Of a stretch of DNA of 64,000 nt, positions 32,885-43,719 are shown piece after piece. The stretch comes from Streptomyces genisteinicus (GTDB lineage Bacteria > Actinomycetota > Actinomycetes > Streptomycetales > Streptomycetaceae): the NCBI RefSeq assembly GCF_014489615.1, contig NZ_CP060825.1:3672501-3736500 (forward strand). The letters are read 5' to 3'. Position 1 is the first letter of the stretch, and each line of letters starts with the position of its first letter. A program made the translations under genes and the position numbers. The notes below the pieces were generated by a model, which was given only the letters and a program-made list of their open reading frames with translations, had not been told where the DNA came from and made no database searches.

Positions 32885-35746
32885 TCAGCCCGCCTCGCGG
32901 CGGGCCAGCGCCCCGCGCGAGCGGGTGACCAGGGCCGCTAGCAGGGCCGCGCCCGCGGGGACGGCGATCAGCAGCGCGGCAAGGGTCGCCCACGGCACCA
33001 CGACGGGCACGAAGGGCACACCGCCGACGCCCCATCCCTGGTCCAGGGCGTTCTCGTGCCAGGACAGCTGCTGACGCCGCTCGGTGAGCCGCAGCCCGAC
33101 GGCCGGCAGGACGCCGGCCGCCGAGCCGAGGACCACACCCATCAGGGCCACCACCCCGCACTGGAAGCCGCTGAGTGTCCTGCGGACCCGCGGCGGGGCG
33201 CCGACGGCGGCCAGGGTCTTCAGATCGGCCTCGGCGTCGGCCTGGGCCAGGCCGGTGGCGATGCCGGCGGCGCCGATGGTGATCAGCCCGGCGAACACGG
33301 TCAGCGACAGCAGGACGATGCTGTTCTCGCTGGTGAAGCCCTCCTCGACGGTGAGGCTGACGTCGGAGCCGGTGTTGTCGAGCACGCCGTCGAGCTTCTG
33401 CCGCTGCTCACTGCTCGGCATCTCGTCCGTGGAGTAGTACGCGCCGAGCGGAACCGTCGCCATCCCGGCGGCCTTCGCCGCGGCCGGCGGCACGAGCAGG
33501 TCGACGCCGTAGCTCTTCGTCCCCTCCGCCGCCCGGTACACGTCGAAGGTCTTGATCTCACCGGGTGCGTCCTTGCCGGCGTTCGCGGCCTTCTCCGCCG
33601 CGTCCCGGTCGGTGACCAGGCGGATCGAGAGCTTCCCCGCGGTGTCGACCGGCCGCCGGTCGAAGGCGACGGGCTTGCCGTCCGCGAGCGCGGCGGCGGC
33701 CTTCGGGTCGTCGATCCCCAGCACGGTGAGGAGCTTCTCGTCGCCGACGAGCAGCCCGCCATCCGTCATGAGGTAGGGGCCGGGCTTGTGCTCGCAGCGC
33801 CAGTCGTCGGCGAGCCTGCGGCGCTCCTCCTTGGTGAACCGCTCCGCGGGGTCGGCGTCCGGCCGCGCCCGGTCGACGGCGTTGAGGGGGCACTCGTTCG
33901 CCTTCGGCACGACGACCTCGTAGAAGCCGCAGTCGGCGGCTTCGTCCCACATCGAGCAGGTGGACCGGCCGACGCCGATCCGCGCGACATCGGCGCGGAC
34001 GTCGACGGGGAGCAGCCGCTGCACGGTCTCCCGGACGGCCGGGACCTCGCGCCCGCCGGCCTCGGTGATCGTCACGGAGACGGCGCCGTGCGGGAGTGAC
34101 GCGACGTACTCGGCCCTGCTCTGCGCGTCCTGGCTCGCGGCGTACGTCGCCACGGCCACGGTTCCGGCGACGGCGGCGAGCACGGCGGCGACGGCGGGAG
34201 CCGTGCGTCCCCGGTTGCGCACGGCGTCGCGCAGGGCGAGCCGCGGGGAGAGCGGCAGGACGCGGCCGAGACGGCCGAAGAGGCCGACGAGCGCCGGTGT
34301 GAGGGCGACGACGCCGAGTTCCGCGAGCGCGCTGCCGCCGGCGACGACCGCGAACTGCTCGGTCATCGTCGAGCCGTACAGGGCGATGGCGGCACCGAGA
34401 GCGACGGCGATCAGTCCGATGACGGGCAGCACCCGGCTGCTGCGCCGCACACCCCGGCGGCCGGTCAGCGAGGCGAGGACCGACTGCCGGGACGAGGTGA
34501 CGGCGGGCACGATCGCGGCGAGCAGACCGGTGAGCACGGCGAGCAGCGCGATGGCGAGCAGTTCCAGCGGCCGGACGTCGAAGTGCCCGAACCGCTTCCC
34601 CATCGCGTCCTCCAGCACCGGCTGGAGCAGGAACGTCAGGGCGAGACCGAGGACGGTGCCGACCACGGCCGCTGCCACGCCGATGACGAGGCCGCCCGCG
34701 AGGACGATGGCCCGGATGTGGCGCCGGTCGCCGCCGTTGGCGCCGACGAGGCCGAGCTGCCGGCGGGAGCGCCGGGCGCCCACGGCGAAGGCCGGGCCCG
34801 CCAGCAGACAGATCTCCAGCATCGCCAGACCGACGACGGTGCCGACGGCGGCGAGCGCCGCCGCCCTGGCCGCCGTGGACTGCTCGTAGTTGCCCCAGCC
34901 GTCCTGCTGGTAGAGCGGGACCTCGGAGTCCGCGGGCGGATCGAGGGCCACCGCACGCGAGGCGACCACGGCGCCCTTGGCGTTGAGCTCCTGGACGGTG
35001 TTCCACGTGAAACCACCGGAAACGGCCGCCAGCAGGGTCGTGTCCGACGACAGACCGGGCATCCCGTCGGCGACCAGCGCCTTGTCCAGCGGGTCGATCA
35101 GGGCGCCGGGGAGGGCGTTCACCTGGTCGGTGTCGAGGGCTTCCGGGAGCTCGTAGGAGCCGACGATCGTGTAGGTGCGTTCGAGGCCACGGGCGGTGAG
35201 CGAGGAGCCGATCGCCAGCCCGCTCTCCTCCAGGAAGTGGGTGGTGGCGGCGACCTCGTCCGCCTTCTGCGGGAAGCGCCCGCCGACCAGCGGCATCATG
35301 CCCGCCACCATCGGGTCCGCGGCCTTCAGCTCGCGGATCTCGGTGCTGAGCAGGCCGTGCGTGGTGCGCAGCTTCGCCTGCGAGGAACGGTCCGTCAGGG
35401 TCGTCGCCCCGGCCGGCAGCACCGTGGTGAGATCGATGGAGCCGTCGGGGAAGGGCTTGTCCTCGTAGTCCTCCGCCGGCGCGTAGCTGCTGCCGTCGGG
35501 CGACTGGAGGACCGGAGCGCCGCCCATGCCCGGGTCGGAGAGGCGGGCGTCCGCCCTGCCGAGCGAGCGGGCGACGCTCTGCCCGGTGGAGAGCTCGGCA
35601 CTGCGCAGGGTCAGGTCCGCCGCGCTCACGCCCACGATGGGCAGCGCGATCATGGCGAGGACCAGGAAGCTCCGGCCCTTGGAACGCCAGGCGTCACGGC
35701 GTGCGATGCGGATCGCGGCACGCCAGGAGGTGTACCAGGTCCTCAC
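32885..35746 (-). CDS. FtsX-like ABC transporter permease, large duplicated form
   Basis: 953 aa. The layout is membrane helix (about residues 24-46), a large extracellular domain, three helices near 300-420, a further helix near 435-490, a second extracellular domain (about 535-790), and three C-terminal helices. This 8-10 helix duplicated FtsX form is typical of actinobacterial MacB-like or BceB-like exporters. The ATPase gene upstream overlaps it by 4 bases. With the adjacent PadR gene the module resembles antibiotic- or envelope-stress exporters; substrate unknown. A parS-like sequence lies inside (35000-35013). Confidence 0.88.
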   Translation of the reverse strand: MRTWYTSWRAAIRIARRDAWRSKGRSFLVLAMIALPIVGVSAADLTLRSAELSTGQSVARSLGRADARLSDPGMGGAPVLQSPDGSSYAPAEDYEDKPFPDGSIDLTTVLPAGATTLTDRSSQAKLRTTHGLLSTEIRELKAADPMVAGMMPLVGGRFPQKADEVAATTHFLEESGLAIGSSLTARGLERTYTIVGSYELPEALDTDQVNALPGALIDPLDKALVADGMPGLSSDTTLLAAVSGGFTWNTVQELNAKGAVVASRAVALDPPADSEVPLYQQDGWGNYEQSTAARAAALAAVGTVVGLAMLEICLLAGPAFAVGARRSRRQLGLVGANGGDRRHIRAIVLAGGLVIGVAAAVVGTVLGLALTFLLQPVLEDAMGKRFGHFDVRPLELLAIALLAVLTGLLAAIVPAVTSSRQSVLASLTGRRGVRRSSRVLPVIGLIAVALGAAIALYGSTMTEQFAVVAGGSALAELGVVALTPALVGLFGRLGRVLPLSPRLALRDAVRNRGRTAPAVAAVLAAVAGTVAVATYAASQDAQSRAEYVASLPHGAVSVTITEAGGREVPAVRETVQRLLPVDVRADVARIGVGRSTCSMWDEAADCGFYEVVVPKANECPLNAVDRARPDADPAERFTKEERRRLADDWRCEHKPGPYLMTDGGLLVGDEKLLTVLGIDDPKAAAALADGKPVAFDRRPVDTAGKLSIRLVTDRDAAEKAANAGKDAPGEIKTFDVYRAAEGTKSYGVDLLVPPAAAKAAGMATVPLGAYYSTDEMPSSEQRQKLDGVLDNTGSDVSLTVEEGFTSENSIVLLSLTVFAGLITIGAAGIATGLAQADAEADLKTLAAVGAPPRVRRTLSGFQCGVVALMGVVLGSAAGVLPAVGLRLTERRQQLSWHENALDQGWGVGGVPFVPVVVPWATLAALLIAVPAGAALLAALVTRSRGALARREAG
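35000..35013. promoter_or_regulatory. parS-like site (1 mismatch) inside the permease gene
   Basis: GTTCCACGTGAAAC differs from parS at one base. It is in coding sequence, so chance or codon constraint is possible. Confidence 0.6.
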
Positions 35747-36513
35747 AGTTCGGCCGCCTGGCCGCTCAGGAGCGAGGCCGCCTCGCTGCGCACGGTCTGG
35801 TCGACGACGGCTCCGTCCCGCAGGAACACGACCCGGTCGGCCCAGGCGGCGAACCGCGGCTCATGGGTGACGAGGATGCCCGCCGCTCCGGCGTCGCACC
35901 GGGCGCGCAGCAGGGCGAGGACCGATTCGCCGGTCTCGGAGTCCAGCGCTCCGGTGGGCTCGTCGGCGAGGACCAGGCGGCGGTCTCCCACCAGGGCGCG
36001 GGCGATCGCGACCCGCTGCTGCTGGCCGCCGGACATCTCGTCCGGGAACCGGTCGGCGAGGTGCCCCAGCTCCATCTCCTCGAGGGCCGCGACCGCCTCG
36101 GTGCGCGCCTTGCGTGCCGAGGTGCCGTCCAGCTCACGGGGGAGGGCGATGTTCTCGGCCGCGGTGAGGGCCGGGATGAGGTTGTAGTCCTGGAAGACGT
36201 AGCCGATGCTGCGCCGGCGGAGGGCGGCGAGGGTCTTGCGGTCGGCGGTGGTGATGTCGGTGTCCTCGACGATCACCCGGCCGGACGTGGGGGTGTCGAG
36301 GCCGCCCGCGATGGTCAGGAGCGTGGACTTGCCGGAGCCCGACGGGCCCATGACGGCGACGAGTTCCCCGGGGAAGACGTCGAGGTCGATGCCGCGCAGG
36401 GCGTGCACCTCGGTGGCGCCGCTGCCGTGGACGCGGGTGAGCTGCTGGAGCTGGAGCACGGGCTGCCGTGACTGGTGTGTCTTCTGTGACTGTGGTGACG
36501 AGTGTTCGGACAT
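35743..36513 (-). CDS. ABC transporter ATP-binding protein (LolD/MacB-like)
   Basis: 256 aa from ATG 36513, preceded by AGGGGGA; the 29 extra upstream codons lack a ribosome site. Walker A GPSGSGKST, Q loop FQDYNLIP, signature MSGGQQQR, Walker B LVLADEPTGALD and H-loop THE are intact. This is the ATPase of the FtsX-type permease that follows with a 4-base overlap. It energises mechanotransmission or lipid/antibiotic export rather than classical uptake (family knowledge). Confidence 0.92.
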   Translation of the reverse strand: MSEHSSPQSQKTHQSRQPVLQLQQLTRVHGSGATEVHALRGIDLDVFPGELVAVMGPSGSGKSTLLTIAGGLDTPTSGRVIVEDTDITTADRKTLAALRRRSIGYVFQDYNLIPALTAAENIALPRELDGTSARKARTEAVAALEEMELGHLADRFPDEMSGGQQQRVAIARALVGDRRLVLADEPTGALDSETGESVLALLRARCDAGAAGILVTHEPRFAAWADRVVFLRDGAVVDQTVRSEAASLLSGQAAEL

Positions 36514-36840
36514 GAGTGGGTCCCCCTTTGCGCGGGTGTGCGCGCACGAGCGGGTGCGCGAGGTCTGTGGTGAAGGCGGGCGCGGCGCCGCGGAGCCCAC
36601 CGTGCGCGTACGGCGCGGACGGGCTCTGCCCGGGCTGCCAGGGCCGGCCGTGATCGGGCGGTGACGGGGGCGTGGCGGCCGTCACCGCGGCCCCGGGCCG
36701 CGGAGCCGGGCCCCGCGGGACGGATGGTCAGCCGTGGCGGAGGCCGGCGGCACGGGCCCCGGACGGAGGCCCGGCGTCCGCCCGGGCGGGACCGGACGCC
36801 GGGGGCCGTGCGGCGGGACGCCGGCCGCGGGCGACCGGGG
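36514..36840. other. intergenic region PadR gene / ABC operon
   Basis: About 327 bp, extremely G+C-rich. It must hold the ABC operon promoter and the end of the PadR unit, but I see no convincing hexamers, stem or gene. Confidence 0.35.
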
Positions 36841-37482
36841 TCACCCCCCGGGCCGCCGCCCGGCAGAGCCCGTCGCGGCAGGTGACGAGGGCTCCTCCGC
36901 GGGCTGCGGGCGGCCCGGGGCGGGCGCCCGGCCGGTGGCCGCGGAGAGCCGGATCAGGCGCACCTCGCAGTGGTCGAGCCAGCGCGCCTCGGCCTCGGTC
37001 TGGAAGATCAGCTGCTCCAGCACGAGCAGCCACGCCACGTCGTCCCGTTCGGTCGATCCGCCGCTCTCGATCGAGGCGAGCGCCTGCGCCTTGAGCCGGG
37101 TGTAGTCCTGCATCGCCTTCACGGTGTGGTGGCGCTGCGACTGGATGACCTGGCGGATGTCGACTCCGGGTGTGCCGACGGCCATCGCGAGCTTGATGGC
37201 CAGTTCGTCCCGCGGCGGGCTGGCGCGGTCCACGGGCGTGGCGAACCAGCTCTTCAGCTCGGCCCGGCCCCGGTCCGTGATGGCGTAGAGGGCGTGGCCG
37301 GCCTCGTCCTCCCCGTCCTGGGCGACCATGCCGTCCCGCTCCAGGCGGTTGAGGGTCGTGTAGACCTGGCCGACGTTGAGCGGCCAGGTCGCACCAGTGC
37401 GCGACTCGAACTCGGAGCGCAGCTGCGAGCCGTATCGCGGGCCTGGTTCGAGGAGGGCCAGAAGGCCGTGACGGATGGACAT
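36841..37482 (-). CDS. PadR-family transcriptional regulator
   Basis: 213 aa from ATG 37482. N-terminal winged helix typical of PadR: SIRHGLLALLEPGPRYGSQL, then GQVYTTLNRLERDGMV and YAITDRGRAELKSWF. A long C-terminal helical region (about 95-185, VirR-type) and a Pro/Ala-rich tail follow. The longer open frame upstream crosses the operator-like palindromes and is not supported. It lies upstream of the ABC exporter genes on the same strand's opposite flank, so local control of that exporter is plausible. Confidence 0.9.
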   Translation of the reverse strand: MSIRHGLLALLEPGPRYGSQLRSEFESRTGATWPLNVGQVYTTLNRLERDGMVAQDGEDEAGHALYAITDRGRAELKSWFATPVDRASPPRDELAIKLAMAVGTPGVDIRQVIQSQRHHTVKAMQDYTRLKAQALASIESGGSTERDDVAWLLVLEQLIFQTEAEARWLDHCEVRLIRLSAATGRAPAPGRPQPAEEPSSPAATGSAGRRPGG

Positions 37483-37504
37483 ACTCAGTATGTATACCGG
37501 GTAT
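37481..37504. promoter_or_regulatory. PadR-type double palindrome over its own start codon
   Basis: ATACTCAGTAT (37481-37491) and ATACCGGGTAT (37494-37504) are two perfect 11-bp palindromes 13 bp apart centre to centre. The first overlaps the PadR ATG. PadR operators commonly have ATAC...GTAT arms, so autorepression is likely. It is an AT-rich island in GC-rich DNA. Confidence 0.72.
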
Positions 37505-37567
37505 GCCGCACCGGGGAAACCGTCTGCCGAGGGATGTCCGAGATCCGTCCTGAGGAGGAGACGCCCC

Positions 37568-38164
37568 TCAGCGGTTCCGCAGCCGGATGCCCAGGAAGCC
37601 CACTCCGAGGCCCATGAGCGCCAGTCCCACGCCCAGCGACAGGGGCGAGATCTGATGGGCCACCGGAGCCGGAAGCGCCTGTCCGCCCTGGTCGGAAGCG
37701 GTCGACCGGCCGTCGGCGGGCACGGACGGCGGCACCGCTCCCGCCGAGGACCGGGGTGCGTCCCCGGCGGGAGCCTCGTCATCCGCGAGAGGGGTGTCCT
37801 CCCGCGGTTCGTCGGCCGGGGGCGCGTCGGAGGCGTCCAGGGGCGGACGGGCGGCGGGACGGGACGGGCGCGGCGGGCTGCCGGACGTCCGCGGGGACGC
37901 CTCGGCCGTCGTCCGCGCGGACGGCTCCGCGCTGTCGCCGGGGGCCGACGGCGACACGGGCAGCGAACGCCCGGGCCTCGGACGGCCCTCGCCGGCCTGG
38001 CGCCCGGCGAGCGAGGGGGACGGGGAGGGCGGGGCCGCGCCGGGGGACGACGGGCGGGAGCTGCTCCCCGGCGCTTCCTCGGCGTACGCCGGGACGACGG
38101 GAGCCGAGAGCAGCAGCAGCGAGGCGAGGGTCAGCGCGCACCGCGCACGCAGGTGTGGAGTCAC
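37568..38164 (-). CDS. secreted Pro/Ser-rich protein with C-terminal membrane anchor
   Basis: 198 aa from GTG 38164, preceded by GGGAGGGG; longer frames are unsupported. Signal peptide (about residues 1-27, cleavage after AYA), then about 140 residues of Pro/Ser/Ala/Asp low complexity. A C-terminal hydrophobic helix (LGVGLALMGLGVGFLGIRL) with the basic end RNR follows, so it is a cell-surface stalk-like protein. There is no LPxTG motif. Function unknown; it lies between the PadR gene and the kinase gene. Confidence 0.68.
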   Translation of the reverse strand: MTPHLRARCALTLASLLLLSAPVVPAYAEEAPGSSSRPSSPGAAPPSPSPSLAGRQAGEGRPRPGRSLPVSPSAPGDSAEPSARTTAEASPRTSGSPPRPSRPAARPPLDASDAPPADEPREDTPLADDEAPAGDAPRSSAGAVPPSVPADGRSTASDQGGQALPAPVAHQISPLSLGVGLALMGLGVGFLGIRLRNR

Positions 38165-38547
38165 CGGAGGGCCCCTCCCGTACCGAGACGCGAAACAGCC
38201 GAGCAACGGACCAGTGCGGCGAAGGCAGCTCCGTCCGCCCGGAGGGCGGGGCCGGGAGGGACTTCCGCAACACGCCCTAAGGCTCACACAACGGGGCGGA
38301 ACCGGCATTCCGTGGCGGCGGCACCGCCACCCGTCTCCCCGCCCGCTGCGGCAGCCGGACCCGGGTCGCCCGCCTCCACCGGCACCGCGACCCGGCCCGG
38401 GCGTCCCGCACCTGACGTGAACGGCGCCTGCTCCCGGCCGCCCCGCGCCCCGCCTCGCTCGGCCGCGGACCGGACGCACGTACGGCGGGGCCCGGCACGC
38501 GTCACGCGTGCCGGGCCCCGCCGTGGACAGCGGCGATCCGGACGGGA
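38165..38547. other. intergenic region with kinase terminator
   Basis: About 380 bp: the leader of the secreted-protein gene on the left, GC-rich spacer, and the hairpin at 38482-38524. No supported gene. Confidence 0.4.
38482..38524 (-). terminator. hairpin terminator of the minus-strand Ser/Thr kinase gene
   Basis: Perfect 20-bp stem (38482-38501 with 38505-38524), loop TCA, 24 bp after the kinase stop. There is no T run, as usual in Streptomyces. Confidence 0.82.
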
Positions 38548-40155
38548 CTACTCGGGGTAGCCGGTCGACACCTCGAGGTCGAAGGTCGCGTTGTCCTCGG
38601 AGACCTCGACATCGGCACCCGGGAACTGGGTGATCACGATGTCCTTGCCCCACTGCGCGTTGGCCACTTCCTTGACGTTGATCTTCCAGCCCTGGGCCGC
38701 CGCGCACTCCTTGACCGACAGGATGTCCTTGTACACGAAGTCCGGCGCCTGCACCTTGGAGGCGTCGTCGTAGCCCTCGGAGGCGTCCGAGCACTTCGTC
38801 TTGTCGATCGTCCGGTTGCGCTCCGGCCCCTTGAAGCCCGCCTGCTGCGACTGGCCGGTCGTCGGGTCGCCGCCCCCGCCGCCGGCCTCCTTCTTGTCGT
38901 CGCCGTTCATCGAGAGGGCCACGACCAGGCCGCCGACGGCGAGCAGCGCCACCGCGATCGATCCCACGATCACCGGCATGTTGCGCCTGCCGCCGCCGCT
39001 GCCGCCGGACGGGGCGGTCGTCGCGGGCGACATCGTGTACGGCGGCGGGGTCTGCGCGCCCGGTCCGGGCGTCTGGTACGCCGGCGCGGGCGTCGGGTAG
39101 CCGTAGTGCGGTGCGGGGGCCGGGGTCGGCGCTCCGTACGGGCCGGGCTGGTAGGGCGTCTGCAGGCTCTGCGGCCCGGGCGCGGACTGCCCGAGCGGCG
39201 GGAAGACGGCCGAACCGACCCCCGATCCGCTGTTCGCCGGGGAGACGCCGCCGATGATGACGGGCGCGCCGGTCTGGCCCGCGCCGGCCACCCGCGCGCA
39301 CTCGTCGCGCATCGCGGCAGCGCTCGGGAACCGCTCGTTCGGGTTCTTCTTCAGCGCGCGGGCGACGAGCGCGTCCATCGCGGGGGTGACGGAGCGGTTG
39401 ATGCTCGACGGGGCGACCGGCTCCTCCTGCACGTGCGCGTACGCGATGGCCAGCGGCGAGTCGGCGTCGAACGGCAGGCGGCCGGTGAGGAGCTGGAAGA
39501 GCATGATGCCGACCGAGTACAGGTCGGAGCGGGCGTCCACCCCGCGGCCGAGGGCCTGCTCGGGCGACAGGTACTGCGGGGTGCCGACGACCATGCCGGT
39601 CTGCGTCATCGAGGTGACACCGGACTGCATGGCGCGGGCGATGCCGAAGTCCATGACCTTGACGACGCCGCGCCTGGTCATCATCACGTTGCCCGGCTTG
39701 ATGTCGCGGTGGACCAGGCCCATCTCGTGGCTGGTCTCCAGGGCGGCCAGCACGTCGGCCGTCACCTTCAGCGCCTTGTCCGCGGGCATCGCGCCGTAGT
39801 GCTGGATGTCCTCCGCGAGCACCGACCCGAGCGGGCGGCCCTCCACGTACTCCATGACGATGTACGGCATCAGCGCACCGTCGAGCTCGTCCTCACCGGT
39901 GTCGAAGACCGACACGATGTTGGTGTGCGAGAGCTTGGCGACGGCCTGCGCCTCGCGCCGGAACCGCTCCCGGAAGGACTGCTCCCGCCCCAGCTCCGTG
40001 TGGAGGGTCTTGATGGCCACCTGGCGGTCCAGCGCACTGTCGTACGCCAGGTACACCGAGGCCATACCGCCTTCGCCGAGCAGATCGCGAAGCTGGTACC
40101 GGCCGCCCGCGACGGAATTGCCGGCGTAGCGGCCCTGTGCGCCGTCCTGGCTCAT
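38548..40155 (-). CDS. membrane Ser/Thr protein kinase with extracellular PASTA-like domain
   Basis: 535 aa. N-terminal Hanks kinase domain: GEGGMASVYLAYDS, ATP lysine in VAIK (about 49), HRDIKPGNV, DFGIARAM, TPQYLSPEQ. A Pro/Gln/Tyr-rich juxtamembrane region (about 300-385) and one membrane helix (about 390-412) follow. The extracellular part ends in one degenerate PASTA-like unit (DILSVKECAAAQGWKINV). It is divergent from a second kinase gene across a 304-bp region. Substrates unknown. Confidence 0.92.
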   Translation of the reverse strand: MSQDGAQGRYAGNSVAGGRYQLRDLLGEGGMASVYLAYDSALDRQVAIKTLHTELGREQSFRERFRREAQAVAKLSHTNIVSVFDTGEDELDGALMPYIVMEYVEGRPLGSVLAEDIQHYGAMPADKALKVTADVLAALETSHEMGLVHRDIKPGNVMMTRRGVVKVMDFGIARAMQSGVTSMTQTGMVVGTPQYLSPEQALGRGVDARSDLYSVGIMLFQLLTGRLPFDADSPLAIAYAHVQEEPVAPSSINRSVTPAMDALVARALKKNPNERFPSAAAMRDECARVAGAGQTGAPVIIGGVSPANSGSGVGSAVFPPLGQSAPGPQSLQTPYQPGPYGAPTPAPAPHYGYPTPAPAYQTPGPGAQTPPPYTMSPATTAPSGGSGGGRRNMPVIVGSIAVALLAVGGLVVALSMNGDDKKEAGGGGGDPTTGQSQQAGFKGPERNRTIDKTKCSDASEGYDDASKVQAPDFVYKDILSVKECAAAQGWKINVKEVANAQWGKDIVITQFPGADVEVSEDNATFDLEVSTGYPE

Positions 40156-40459
40156 TCGTGCATCCCCCTGTGCGCGCGCTGACCGCGGCCGATCCGGATT
40201 TACGGCCCAAGTCTGCCCCAGGGCACCGACACGTCAAGCCGGGTGCCCGTTCCGTGACCGTAAGCACGGCAACCGTCCCAGAAGCGTTACAGGAAGGGCA
40301 TGGAATTTGCGCCAGGTGCGGGGATACGGGTTTGATGGCCGGTCTCCTTCGAAACCGGCATGCCGCGTGAAGGCTGTAGCGTGACGTGACGCAGGACCCG
40401 AGGGCATGGCTCACCCCGCGACGCGGTACGTACGCGGACAGATACGACGGCGAGGACTG
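40156..40459. other. divergent promoter region between two kinase genes
   Basis: Lower G+C near 40230-40350. TAGCGT (about 40377) is a fair -10 for the plus-strand kinase. GCCGGT-N10-ACCGGC (about 40340-40361) is an inverted repeat that could bind a regulator. No gene. Confidence 0.4.
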
Positions 40460-42001
<1,542 letters not shown>

Positions 42002-42009
42002 CCGGCCGT

Positions 42010-43023
42010 TCAGCCCGCGAAGGCGTCGCGCACCGCCTCGTACTCGCGGGTCCACCAGACCACCAGGGCCGACACCGCGGGAAACTGCGGGTCGGCCCTT
42101 CGGTCGTCGAGCTCGTAGCGCCAGCGCAGTATCCAGAAGTCGTTGAGGCGTTCCCACCAGACGCGGTGGGCGGCGGCGGCCATCTCCTCGGCGTCCGCCC
42201 CGGCCGCCCGCCGGTAGGCGCGGGCGTAGGCCCGGACCTTCGGCAGGTCCAGCTGGCCCGCCGGCTGGACGAAGAAGATGGCGGCGGCCCGGACCGCCTC
42301 CTCGGCCCGGGGCTGCACACCGAGCCGGTCCCAGTCGACGATCGCGGCGGGCTCGGCGCCCCGGTAGAGCAGGTTCAGCGGATGGAAGTCGCCGTGCACC
42401 CAGCAGCCGGCCCGGCCGGGCGGCGGGCGCCGGTCCGCGTGCTCCTCCAGCAGGGCGCGGCGCTGGAGCAGCCGGTGCTCGGCGAGGGTGTCGAAGGAGT
42501 CGCGGGGCCTCGCGGCACGGGCCAGCCGCAGCAGGGACTCGATCAGGGAGAAGGTCTCCTCGGGGTCCGCACTCGCGTACGGGGCCTGGCCTCCCGGCTG
42601 TTCGGCGGGGTCCATGACCTGGGCGAGGAGGGTGTGCACCATGCCGAGCAGCGAGCCGAGGCGCTCGGACTGGCCGGCGGTGAGCTGGGCGCCGTCGCGG
42701 TGACGCCCGTCGATCCAGGGGTGGAGGGCGTAGCAGCGGCCGCCGATGACGGCGACGGTGGATCCGCCGGAGTCCTCGACGGGTGGCGCCACGGGTAACC
42801 CGAGGGCCTGGAGGCGCCACGTGGCCCGGTGCTGGCGGTCGATGGCGTCGTGGTCGCCGTCGAGGTGGTGCTTGAGGAAGTACGCCCCTCGGGTGGTGGC
42901 GAGGCGGTAACCGCGGTTCAGGAGCCCCAGGGCGACCGGACGGCAGGAGAGCGGTTCGCCCACGTCGGTGTAACGACGCAGCAGAGGAACGAGAGGCGGA
43001 TCGGTAACAGATGAGCGCGGCAC
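42010..43023 (-). CDS. aminoglycoside-phosphotransferase-like (APH family) kinase
   Basis: 337 aa from GTG 43023. Kinase-like fold with ATP lysine in AYFLKHHL, Brenner motif VHGDFHPLNLLY and metal motif IVDWDRLG. Such chromosomal APH-like proteins usually phosphorylate small molecules or homoserine-like metabolites; resistance is not implied. There is no Shine-Dalgarno: TATCAT lies 7 nt before the GTG on the minus strand, so it is probably leaderless. Convergent with the kinase gene, 8 bp apart. Confidence 0.86.
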   Translation of the reverse strand: MPRSSVTDPPLVPLLRRYTDVGEPLSCRPVALGLLNRGYRLATTRGAYFLKHHLDGDHDAIDRQHRATWRLQALGLPVAPPVEDSGGSTVAVIGGRCYALHPWIDGRHRDGAQLTAGQSERLGSLLGMVHTLLAQVMDPAEQPGGQAPYASADPEETFSLIESLLRLARAARPRDSFDTLAEHRLLQRRALLEEHADRRPPPGRAGCWVHGDFHPLNLLYRGAEPAAIVDWDRLGVQPRAEEAVRAAAIFFVQPAGQLDLPKVRAYARAYRRAAGADAEEMAAAAHRVWWERLNDFWILRWRYELDDRRADPQFPAVSALVVWWTREYEAVRDAFAG

Positions 43024-43036
43024 CTGTCAGATGATA
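43024..43036 (-). promoter_or_regulatory. leaderless -10 (TATCAT, 7-nt spacer)
   Basis: On the minus strand TATCAT (43036-43031) is followed by CTGACAG and GTG 43023. Confidence 0.5.
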
Positions 43037-43053
43037 GATCACTCAGCGTGTCG

Positions 43054-43455
43054 TCATGGATGCTCTTCGACATAGTCCACGGTGTGCACGGTCACGAACT
43101 GCGGATCGATACGGAGATGGACCGGACGGAAGTCCTGGCCGTCGATCCGGTGCGGCCGTGCCCCGAACCGCAGCACCTGCTCCTCGGACGGCTCCGTGAT
43201 CCGGGCGGTGCCGGTGAACTGCACCGACCACAGGGCGGCCGCGCCGGTGTTCAGATTGTCCGCCCCGTAGGCGACGACGCTGCCGTTGCAGGCGTGGTGG
43301 TAGTCGAAACCGCCGTGCATGCGCAGTAGTACGGCGCCGTCCTCGACGATGTGGTGGGCCGGTGCGACGAAGGGCATCGCCCGCATGCTGGTGGCCAGCC
43401 GCCCGTACCCGACACGGGTGAGCAGCTCGATGGCGCGGTGGTCGTCGATCGGCAT
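43054..43455 (-). CDS. pyridoxamine 5'-phosphate oxidase-fold protein (FMN/F420-binding family)
   Basis: 133 aa from ATG 43455, preceded by GTGGAAG; an earlier in-frame start at 43497 has no site. Split-barrel flavin family: VGYGRLATSMRAMPFVAPAHH, ALWSVQFTGTARIT, and HLRIDPQFVTVHTVDY. Likely binds FMN or F420 and reduces an unknown substrate, or scavenges haem or flavin products. It starts 31 bp upstream of the APH-like gene. Confidence 0.85.
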   Translation of the reverse strand: MPIDDHRAIELLTRVGYGRLATSMRAMPFVAPAHHIVEDGAVLLRMHGGFDYHHACNGSVVAYGADNLNTGAAALWSVQFTGTARITEPSEEQVLRFGARPHRIDGQDFRPVHLRIDPQFVTVHTVDYVEEHP

Positions 43456-43719
43456 GGCTTCCACTGTCCGGCACCGCCAGGGGCCGCAGAAGGGCATCCC
43501 GGCCCGATCCGGCCCGGGTCCAAAGTCCCGGCCCGTCCGTCCCGGAGGCGTGCGCCCGGCGGGCCCGCGCCGCCCGAACGGGTGACACCGCGCGCCGTCG
43601 TCGCGCTGACGCGCCCCCGGGCTCCCGGGCGGACGGGGGGGATGGGAGCACCCGTGGGCGGCCCGCAGTCCCCGGGGAGGGCTCGAAGCCCCCGGGAGCG
43701 GCCCGCCGGCCCCGGGCCG
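43456..43719. other. GC-rich spacer after the response-regulator gene
   Basis: About 264 bp. CGGCCC-N9-GGGCCG immediately after the regulator stop is a weak candidate terminator. No gene is seen. Confidence 0.35.

Noticed and set aside
42010..43023. Aminoglycoside resistance gene
   Set aside because: Only the general APH fold motifs are seen; chromosomal APH-like proteins of this kind are usually metabolic.
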